Source: Dehalococcoidia bacterium (GTDB taxonomy: Bacteria > Chloroflexota > Dehalococcoidia > GIF9 > UBA5629). From it: DNA of 34,953 nt. Of the stretch, positions 29,753 to 34,953 are shown in pieces; position 1 is the first letter of the stretch, and each line of letters opens with the position of its first letter. The notes beneath the pieces are model-generated. The model had not been told where the DNA came from and did not search any database. It saw only the letters and a program-made list of their open reading frames with translations. The position numbers and the translations under genes are program-made. Where the stretch lies: the NCBI GenBank assembly GCA_016930155.1, contig JAFGHL010000039.1:1-34953 (forward strand), written 5' to 3'.

Positions 29753-30175
29753 ATGAGCTGTGTTTTTTGTGAAATCGTCCAGGGGACCCGCAAAGGGTAC
29801 AGGATTTATGAAACAGATCACTCCATGGTGATCCTTGACATTAATCCTCTGGCGAAAGGGCATTGTCTGGCCATATCAAAGAGACACGTCCAGTGGTGGC
29901 ATGATTTAAGGGAAGATGAGATATCGGACCTTTTCAATGCATGCAAAATGGCTGCGGAAAAGATTAAAAAAGCCTATAAGCCAGATTTCGTTATGATGTA
30001 TGCGCGCGGAAGAAGAATTCCCCATGTGCACATATTCCTTATCCCCACCTGTAAAGGCGACGCGATCGATCGGTTTTTCAATGCTTTGGAGGGATTCCAG
30101 GAATCCGTAACGGAGCTTTCAGAAATAAAGTTGCAATTCGATGAAATATCCCGGGATCTATTGAAATCCGACTGA
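29753..30175 (+). CDS. HIT-family nucleotide-binding protein
   Basis: The 140-residue protein has the common N-terminal CxxC of bacterial HIT proteins (C3, C6), a DINPLAKGHCLAISKRH segment and a C-terminal histidine triad region reading H91-Val-H93-Ile-Phe95. The usual motif has a third His in place of Phe95, so one of the three is lost while the presumed nucleophile (the second His) stays. Family members cleave or transfer nucleoside monophosphates. ATG 29753 is preferred over an in-frame TTG fifteen bases upstream because the MSCVFCEI start is typical. It is convergent with the dynamin-like gene (27-base gap). Confidence 0.82.
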   Translation: MSCVFCEIVQGTRKGYRIYETDHSMVILDINPLAKGHCLAISKRHVQWWHDLREDEISDLFNACKMAAEKIKKAYKPDFVMMYARGRRIPHVHIFLIPTCKGDAIDRFFNALEGFQESVTELSEIKLQFDEISRDLLKSD

Positions 30176-30202
30176 AGAACTATTCTGATCCAGTGAAGTG
30201 AT

Positions 30203-32023
30203 CTACGATAACCTGGATACACTATCTTCGTATTCGATCAACTGAGATTTAATTTTTTGCAGATCCCTCACAGCTGTATGAATTTTATTCAGCTCGGGAT
30301 CGATACTGTCGCTTTTCTCGATCCTTTTCTTGTGAGCGGCGTTGATAGCTCCTTCCGTTGAATCAATCGTCCGCTGTATCTGCCTGTCCAGCTCACGGCC
30401 AAAAGCATAGAATGAATCCGTAATATTGCAGACCGTGGCCCAGCGCAGATTCCCAACATTATGGGAGATAATGGCGTCGATATCCTCAACCAGACGTTTA
30501 CGCAGCCTTCTCATTCTCATCTTCCCCGGAAGGAGACTTTCAGTCCAGTTTTCAGGCAGGGGGCTCCAGTTAACCCTCCAACCTTCCGTAACCCAGAAAG
30601 GTTTGTGCTTCATCTCAAGTATGTCCTCTCCGCATGATCTGATATAGCTGATTTCAAATATATCGGCAGCTGCTTTACGTACAGATTCAACCAGTTCGAT
30701 CAATTGCTGCTGATAAGAACCCAGAGTAGCATTGACATGCTCATCCATTTGCAATGCAGTCTTTTCCAGTTCCCGATTAAATACGGATGGGACAACTTCG
30801 CTGATATATTGACTCGATTCCTTCTCTACAGAGCCGATATCCTTTGACTCCCTCAGCAGTCGGTCGACCTCATCACACAGTTGTTTATAGTATGACCTGA
30901 ACAGCTCACCCGATTGTTCGTTGATAAGTTCAACCGTGCGTTTCTGGTCGCCCGCCAGCAGATCTTTGAAGGTTATCTTTTTCTTCTCCGCCTCCTTAAG
31001 CTTGGTCTGAAAAACCTCAATCCGTTTTTCCAGGTCATCCAGCGGAAGGCTCAGCGATCTCTGTTGCAGCTGTAGCTGCATGAGTGAATCGCCGACGATA
31101 TCCTGTGTCTTCCTGGTTAAAGCGCGATTCAATACATGAGACTTCTTCTCTACCAAAAATTTAACAAGATGGTCCTCGACGGTTTCCATGCCGCTATTGC
31201 GCCAGAGTTCAACATTGTTGCCGGCCCGCGCTTCCAGCCCCTGCTTCGCCGAGATATTGAATATTGATATTTTCTCCCCGACCCCCGCTTGTTCCTCCAG
31301 TACTCTTTTCAGAAAAGCCCCCGCTTCTGTCTGCTCGCCGTTGCTCAGATAATCTATTTTATTCATTATGAAAAAAAGCTGTACCACGCGGGCTTTTACC
31401 GATTTCAAAAATTCCGTCTCAACCTGCGTGATGGGCGGATCGGCGGAGATGAGGAAAAAGGCGGCGTCGCACTGCGGGATAAATTTTAAAGTGGCTTCGG
31501 TATTATGAGCGAAAGTTGAGCCGATGCCGGGTGTATCGATAAGAACCACTCCATTATGCAGGAGAGAAGATGGATGGCCAACTTCCACTGATTCGACTGC
31601 AAGACGATTCAGTGGATTTTTTTCTTCCGTAACGTATCCAGCCAGTATTTCGCTGGCTTGTTCGCTATCCGCAGCAGCAAATATCTCTGTCCTGCCTCCA
31701 GAATAAGCAACCCTGATCGTGCGTTCAGGCGCCCATGAGATGAAGGTGGGGACAGACGTGAGTGGTACTACCGCTGATGGAAGCAATTTCTCTCCCAGTA
31801 AAGCATTCAGGAATGTGCTCTTACCCCGCTTGAACTGTCCCAGCACGGCAAGGTGGAAACGGGATTCCGACAGGCGACTCTGAATTTCGCAAATCCTTTG
31901 CTGCTCGGCGGATAAATCGGCGCCGGCAGCGCAGAGAAGGCTATTAATCTCCTCCAGCAGCATATGCAGTACGCCTTCAGTTTTTTCGTGTTTATGGTCA
32001 TCCATATATGTTTTCGTTCCCAT
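30203..32023 (-). CDS. Dynamin-like GTPase
   Basis: The 606-residue protein has a full N-terminal GTPase domain: P-loop GQFKRGKST (about 62-70), switch Thr in VVPLTSVPT, DTPGIG (about 163-168) and NKID (about 217). Long helical, coiled-coil-rich regions follow (about 310-440 and 540-600), as in bacterial dynamin-like proteins that remodel membranes. There is no membrane helix, so it is cytoplasmic or peripheral. Starts at 32023 or 32005 are both possible; neither has a clear Shine-Dalgarno. It is 33 bases after the prenyltransferase-repeat gene and so probably shares the fluoride-riboswitch transcript. A weak TATAAT at 32039-32034 could add an internal start. It is more A/T-rich than the neighbouring blocks. 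Confidence 0.82.
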   Translation of the reverse strand: MGTKTYMDDHKHEKTEGVLHMLLEEINSLLCAAGADLSAEQQRICEIQSRLSESRFHLAVLGQFKRGKSTFLNALLGEKLLPSAVVPLTSVPTFISWAPERTIRVAYSGGRTEIFAAADSEQASEILAGYVTEEKNPLNRLAVESVEVGHPSSLLHNGVVLIDTPGIGSTFAHNTEATLKFIPQCDAAFFLISADPPITQVETEFLKSVKARVVQLFFIMNKIDYLSNGEQTEAGAFLKRVLEEQAGVGEKISIFNISAKQGLEARAGNNVELWRNSGMETVEDHLVKFLVEKKSHVLNRALTRKTQDIVGDSLMQLQLQQRSLSLPLDDLEKRIEVFQTKLKEAEKKKITFKDLLAGDQKRTVELINEQSGELFRSYYKQLCDEVDRLLRESKDIGSVEKESSQYISEVVPSVFNRELEKTALQMDEHVNATLGSYQQQLIELVESVRKAAADIFEISYIRSCGEDILEMKHKPFWVTEGWRVNWSPLPENWTESLLPGKMRMRRLRKRLVEDIDAIISHNVGNLRWATVCNITDSFYAFGRELDRQIQRTIDSTEGAINAAHKKRIEKSDSIDPELNKIHTAVRDLQKIKSQLIEYEDSVSRLS

Positions 32024-32056
32024 CTAATCATTGATTATATCGGACATTTGCAGCCT

Positions 32057-32872
32057 TTATAAAAACGAAAGCGTTTTGAGAATCGATACAGCATAGTACG
32101 TATACTCAAGAGAGGGAATACCCATCACATCCTTCCTGGCGAAGCCACCGTTGCTGCGCTGGCAGTTCTTGACGAAGGATGTTATCCAGTCAGCGATATC
32201 AATCCTCTGTCCCAGATTTGCCATACAGCTGGATAGCCAGAATATATCCTCAATAAAATTCAACCGCCACATTTTAGCCCTGTCATAGAGGTAGTCCCCT
32301 GTAAAAATTAATTCAGCCAGTTTATAGCCGGTAAGCTTGAAAATCTCGATAGCGTAATAAGTTGAGGCCGGAGTGGACAGATTGCCTTTACCGAAGCCAC
32401 CGTCCCGGTTGGCAAACTTCAAGACAAAGTCATTGATAGTACGCCCGTCAAAATCCATTCCGAGGCTGATCATTATCCTCAACACACGATAGGTTGTTTC
32501 AAGTTCAGAGACGACCTCGATGTCGAGATTACTGACCACACCGAAGCCACCCATATCGTTTCTCAGCTTATTGATACGATCCACATAGCGGCGCGGCAAC
32601 TGCACATTAAACTGAAGATCTCCCAGCACCTCGGTTGCAGCAAACAGGCCGTTTATGCTGAGAATGGAGTTGCTTTTTAACGCATCGACAAAGAATTTCC
32701 GGGTTGCGGCGGGACTTTCCGGCGCGAAGCCAAGCATCGACAGGGTCCTGACCGCATAATAAGTATCCACGGCGCTGGAAGGTGGAATACGGGCAAAGAA
32801 ATAACCTCCGTCATCGAGGCGGCATCTCTCGATATATCGCCGTACATTCTCACTGATCAATTCAGCAGACAT
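32057..32872 (-). CDS. Prenyltransferase/squalene-cyclase-type repeat protein
   Basis: The 271-residue all-helical protein has several alpha/alpha-barrel repeats of the prenyltransferase beta-subunit type. Each has a Gly-Gly-Phe/Tyr turn (DGGY 21-24, MGGFG 107-111, DGGFG 157-161, NGGF 241-244), and three are followed by TYYA-type helices (TYYAV 37-41, TYYAI 171-175, TYYAV 259-262). I see no Asp-rich cyclase motif and no clear zinc-ligand triad as in protein prenyltransferases, so catalysis is not shown. It is the first gene after the fluoride riboswitch. Known fluoride-riboswitch genes include fluoride exporters; this one does not resemble them. The ATG at 32872 has only a weak AGG ribosome site. 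Confidence 0.75.
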   Translation of the reverse strand: MSAELISENVRRYIERCRLDDGGYFFARIPPSSAVDTYYAVRTLSMLGFAPESPAATRKFFVDALKSNSILSINGLFAATEVLGDLQFNVQLPRRYVDRINKLRNDMGGFGVVSNLDIEVVSELETTYRVLRIMISLGMDFDGRTINDFVLKFANRDGGFGKGNLSTPASTYYAIEIFKLTGYKLAELIFTGDYLYDRAKMWRLNFIEDIFWLSSCMANLGQRIDIADWITSFVKNCQRSNGGFARKDVMGIPSLEYTYYAVSILKTLSFL

Positions 32873-32923
32873 AGCATGCCTGTGGCAGTTTTAAAGATTG
32901 AAACATAGTTGTTTCCCGGTTTG

Positions 32924-32961
32924 AAAATAAATTAGCCTCTACTGGTCAACCAGTAGAGGCT
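32924..32961 (-). terminator. Terminator hairpin of the fluoride riboswitch
   Basis: On the minus strand, AGCCTCTACTGG (32961-32950) pairs perfectly over 12 bp with CCAGTAGAGGCT (32945-32934), with a four-base loop and AATTTATTTT after it. The left arm is the same segment that forms the aptamer pseudoknot, so the two folds exclude each other. Confidence 0.88.
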
Positions 32962-33016
32962 ATTATCTCGCTATCCGAGCTGTTCAGGATATTATCCCCC
33001 GGCGAGCCTCATCGCC
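32951..33016 (-). promoter_or_regulatory. Fluoride riboswitch aptamer (crcB motif)
   Basis: Read on the minus strand it begins GGCGATGAGGCTCGCC (33016-33001): stem GGCG/CGCC and loop ATGAGGCT. It ends with ATAATAGCCTCTACTG. This is the layout of the known Thermotoga fluoride aptamer, whose ends are very similar. The loop GAGGCT (33010-33005) is the exact complement of AGCCTC (32961-32956), giving the six-pair pseudoknot. Between them lie a GGAT/ATCC hairpin and a CTCG/CGAG hairpin. Fluoride binding should hold AGCCTC in the pseudoknot and prevent the terminator, switching on the gene at 32872. Confidence 0.92.
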
Positions 33017-33032
33017 TTATAGAACAGTAAAT

Positions 33033-33062
33033 ATTTTAGCAGCCCTGCATTTATAATGTAAA
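33033..33062 (-). promoter_or_regulatory. Promoter of the fluoride-riboswitch transcript
   Basis: On the minus strand, TTTACA (33062-33057), an 18-base spacer and TAAAAT (33038-33033). Transcription would begin near 33026, about ten bases before the aptamer. Confidence 0.65.
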
Positions 33063-33125
33063 CACAACCCGTAGCCTCCGATATCACCGGGAATATGTCT
33101 TGCAGGAATTTACGTTACAGTGCTA

Positions 33126-33154
33126 TTGACAAAAAAATAATTAACTCCTAATAT
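33126..33154 (+). promoter_or_regulatory. Promoter of the pantothenate-operon leader
   Basis: Perfect TTGACA (33126-33131), a 17-base spacer and TAATAT (33149-33154), with TATAAT overlapping at 33152-33157. The start would be near 33161-33165. It is about 65 bases from the oppositely directed promoter at 33033-33062. Confidence 0.75.
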
Positions 33155-33160
33155 AATATT

Positions 33161-33264
33161 GTCCATCGACCCGCAGGGGCGGTGAGTCAAAGTCAGGGTA
33201 ATAGAATACAAAGTCCGCTTGGATCAGCGATGACCGAGACGGCGCATACAGAGAGACTGTAATG
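33161..33264 (+). ncRNA. Structured leader RNA, candidate pan motif
   Basis: About 100 bases between the promoter and a terminator, with several small hairpins. The first at 33168-33188 pairs GAC-CCGC with GCGG-GTC and has a TGA bulge. The second at 33217-33237 pairs CTTGG-TCA with TGA-CCGAG around GCGA and has a bulged A. The third at 33245-33264 pairs CATACAG with CTGTAATG around AGAGA, again with a bulged A. The 'pan' RNA motif, known upstream of panB/C/D operons in Chloroflexota and others, is a stem-loop with bulged adenosines, often in tandem. Position and shape agree, but I cannot check it against the published consensus. Confidence 0.5.
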
Positions 33265-33297
33265 ACCTTCCCGGCTGCTGCCTGGAAGGTTTTTTTA
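33265..33297 (+). terminator. Attenuator-like terminator before the DUF2520-panD-panB operon
   Basis: ACCTTCC (33265-33271) pairs with GGAAGGT (33284-33290), with an inner GGC/GCC pair set and TGCT loop, followed by a run of T to 33296. It stands 22 bases before the first ATG of the operon, so the leader must be read through. Confidence 0.88.
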
Positions 33298-33318
33298 TTG
33301 CCCTGAAGGCATCGAAAG

Positions 33319-34272
33319 ATGAAACAGACTATTGGTTTTATCGGCGCCGGGATGACCGGTACAGCGCTCGCTGTCCGCCTGTGGCAGCAAGATTACGAAA
33401 TTATCGCCGTCAGCAGCAGGAGCATAGAGTCGGCCCGCCGGCTGTCTTCCTTTGTCAGCGGCTGCACGGTATGCGACGGGGCGCAGCAGGTCGCCGACCT
33501 GGCACAGGTTGTTTTCATCACCACGCCGGATGACATCATCCCCGATATCGCCGCCGGCGTCAGGTGGCGCCCCGGGCAGATCGCAGTCCACTGCAGCGGC
33601 GTACATTCCATCGATATCCTTGAGCCGGCCGCCGGGAGCGGCGCACACACCTGCTGCCTGCATCCGCTGCAAACATTTGCCGGCATCGAAGAGGCCATCA
33701 ACAACATCTCCGGCTCCACCTTCGCTCTGGAGGGCGATCAAGAGGGGCTCGCGGCTGCGCGCGAGATGGCGCAGGCGCTGGAGGGAAATATCATCCTGCT
33801 CAAGGCGGGAGATAAGGTCAAATACCATATCGCCGCAGTCACGCTATCAAACTACCTGGTTGCGCTGATGAAAACCTCCGCCGACCTGTGGCAATCGTTC
33901 GGCATACCCCAGGAGGAGGCGGTCAAAGCCCTTCTGCCGCTGCTCAAGGGAACCGTCCGCAATATCGAGCGGGTGGGCATACCGGGCTGCCTGACCGGCC
34001 CCATCGCCAGGGGAGACGTCGAGACCGTGCGCAAGCATGTGAACGCGCTGGCAGCAGAGCAGCCGGATAGAACAGGCATCTACCGCGTGATGGGGCTGAA
34101 AACACTGGAGATCGCCCTGGCCAAAGGGAGGATCAGCCTTGAGACCGCGGACGAGATACGCGTCCTGTTGAACGGGATGGGTGAAACAACTGCCCCCGAC
34201 TACAGGAATACGTTCAGAGATTACGATCTTGAATTCGCCTCCAGGTATCTGTCGATGTCTACGGAGGAATAA
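33319..34272 (+). CDS. Rossmann-fold/DUF2520 oxidoreductase, candidate ketopantoate reductase
   Basis: The 317-residue protein has an N-terminal NAD(P)-binding Rossmann domain with GFIGAGMTG (4-12) and an Arg/Ser-rich end of the second strand (SSRS) that favours NADP. The HPLQTFA segment and a C-terminal helical DUF2520 domain (about 140-290) with [13 protein letters not shown] follow. DUF2520 proteins are related in fold to ketopantoate reductase and 6-phosphogluconate-type dehydrogenases. Its place immediately before panD and panB suggests it reduces ketopantoate to pantoate. No classical panE is visible, though it could be elsewhere. GAAGG lies nine bases before the ATG, within the leader after the terminator. 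Confidence 0.82.
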   Translation: MKQTIGFIGAGMTGTALAVRLWQQDYEIIAVSSRSIESARRLSSFVSGCTVCDGAQQVADLAQVVFITTPDDIIPDIAAGVRWRPGQIAVHCSGVHSIDILEPAAGSGAHTCCLHPLQTFAGIEEAINNISGSTFALEGDQEGLAAAREMAQALEGNIILLKAGDKVKYHIAAVTLSNYLVALMKTSADLWQSFGIPQEEAVKALLPLLKGTVRNIERVGIPGCLTGPIARGDVETVRKHVNALAAEQPDRTGIYRVMGLKTLEIALAKGRISLETADEIRVLLNGMGETTAPDYRNTFRDYDLEFASRYLSMSTEE

Positions 34273-34313
34273 AGGTGTACTCAAATAGTCTGGACCGGCA
34301 AGGAGATAAAAGG

Positions 34314-34715
34314 ATGTCAACTTTCAGGACCATGCTCAAAAGCAAAATACACCGGGCAAGGGTAACCGACTGCAACATAGATTACGAAGGCAGCGTCACG
34401 ATCGACAGCGACCTGCTGAAGGCGGCGGACATATTGCCTTACGAGAAAGTAGAGGTCCTCAATATCAACAACGGGGCCAGGTTCAGCACCTATGCTATCG
34501 AGGGCGAGCCCGGATCGGGCTGCATCTGCCTGAACGGCGCGGCAGCCAGGCTGGTCTGCCTGGACGACCTGGTCATCATCCTCACTTACCATGAAGTGCC
34601 GTCGGACGAGGCCGAAAAAGTTAAACCCCGCCTGGTATATGTGGACAGGCGTAACCGGATCACATCCGTTAAAAACGTTGACTCCTGGATGGACGACCTG
34701 ATAGCGGCAAGGTAG
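34314..34715 (+). CDS. panD: Aspartate 1-decarboxylase
   Basis: The 133-residue proenzyme is cleaved between the Gly and Ser of DYEGS (about residues 24-25) to form its pyruvoyl cofactor. It then makes beta-alanine for pantothenate. The KIHRARVTD start, the [19 protein letters not shown] region and the NNGARFSTY segment with the catalytic Tyr (about residue 58) are all present. ATG 34314 is chosen because AAGGAG lies eight bases before it; an open frame upstream is not translated. It follows the DUF2520 gene by 41 bases and precedes panB by 16. Confidence 0.95.
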   Translation: MSTFRTMLKSKIHRARVTDCNIDYEGSVTIDSDLLKAADILPYEKVEVLNINNGARFSTYAIEGEPGSGCICLNGAAARLVCLDDLVIILTYHEVPSDEAEKVKPRLVYVDRRNRITSVKNVDSWMDDLIAAR

Positions 34716-34731
34716 CCGGAGGCTGGCATCC

Positions 34732-34953
34732 ATGCCGATCACGATCAACAAGATCCAGGACCTCAAGAACGCCGGTGAGAAAATCGTCATGCTCACGGCG
34801 TACGATTACTCCACCGCCAAAGTCGTCGATGAGGCCGGAGCGCACCTGATTCTGGTCGGCGACACGCTGGGCATGGTCATCCTCGGTTACAGCACCACCA
34901 TACCTGTCACCATGGACGAGATGCTGCACCATGTCAAAGCCGTTGTCCGGGGC
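34732..34953 (+). CDS. panB: 3-methyl-2-oxobutanoate hydroxymethyltransferase, N-terminal part
   Basis: The first 74 residues are present and the gene runs off the window. The [16 protein letters not shown] segment, the Mg-binding LVGDTLGMV and the [23 protein letters not shown] stretch are diagnostic for PanB, which makes ketopantoate from ketoisovalerate with methylene-tetrahydrofolate. GGAGG lies nine bases before the ATG. Confidence 0.95.
   Translation, partial: MPITINKIQDLKNAGEKIVMLTAYDYSTAKVVDEAGAHLILVGDTLGMVILGYSTTIPVTMDEMLHHVKAVVRG

Noticed and set aside
32951-33016. Fluoride riboswitch acting on the enolase gene
   Set aside because: It faces the opposite direction and is 18 kb from enolase; the only gene it can control in cis is the one at 32872.
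33161-33297. Signal recognition particle RNA, T-box or known metabolite riboswitch
   Set aside because: I did not find the conserved SRP tetraloop region, the T-box GGTGGNACCGCG-type sequence, or the core of the glycine, TPP, c-di-GMP or SAM riboswitches. The position before a pan operon fits the pan motif better.

Overview
The window looks like a chromosomal segment of an anaerobic bacterium, most plausibly an uncultured Dehalococcoidia-type member of the Chloroflexota. That is an inference from gene content, not a database match. The supporting content is a flavodiiron/rubredoxin/superoxide-reductase oxygen-defence island, a core-type MetE-like methionine synthase beside mtnA-mtnP, archaemetzincin, a DUF2520-panD-panB operon and a two-CW protein. 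Genes are densely packed, with many 1-11 nt overlaps and good Shine-Dalgarno sequences. I saw no rRNA, tRNA, insertion sequence or CRISPR array.

Layout. 1-243 (-): 5' end of a secreted or anchored protein. 484-8485 (+): oxygen and metal defence. It holds a two-CW Cys-rich protein, a rubrerythrin-like protein, a high-molecular-weight rubredoxin, a flavodiiron protein, a superoxide reductase, a CopA-type copper ATPase, a tandemly duplicated ferritin-like protein, an Fe/Mn superoxide dismutase and a sulfite-oxidase-fold lipoprotein. 8508-10425 (-): NfeD-like protein, cyclase-family hydrolase and YhhN membrane protein. 10560-13186 (+): ligA-pth. 13271-18489 (+): CoA-disulfide-reductase-like flavoprotein, then enolase, MBL hydrolase, QueF-like protein and GAPDH. 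18537-19667 (+): CorA-like protein without the GMN motif. 19670-21422 (-): Cys-rich ferredoxin-like protein and an SDR. 21607-24553 (+): sigma factor, DUF5667 membrane protein with Asn-rich repeats and a DUF4349 protein. 24643-27582 (+): mtnA, mtnP and a MetE-like protein (methionine salvage/synthesis). 27669-30175 (+): basic Lys/Ala/Pro-rich protein, THEP1-type NTPase, archaemetzincin, DUF6125-like protein and HIT protein. 30203-32872 (-): dynamin-like GTPase and a prenyltransferase-repeat protein. 33319 to the end (+): DUF2520 protein, panD and panB (cut by the window end).

The most striking region is the 446-base gap at 32873-33318. It carries two divergent RNA regulators, each with its own promoter and intrinsic terminator. 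On the minus strand is a clear fluoride riboswitch (crcB motif), with matching pseudoknot strands and a mutually exclusive terminator. It lies upstream of the prenyltransferase-repeat and dynamin-like genes, which are not known fluoride-resistance genes. On the plus strand is a structured leader, a candidate 'pan' motif RNA, ending in a terminator just before the pantothenate operon.

How the genes work together. NADH to Hrb to flavodiiron protein would reduce O2 or NO. SOR and SOD both remove superoxide. The ferritin-like proteins and CopA limit free iron and copper. MtnA and MtnP recycle methylthioadenosine while the MetE-like enzyme would make methionine. The DUF2520 protein may supply the ketopantoate reductase step between PanB and the pantothenate-forming step.
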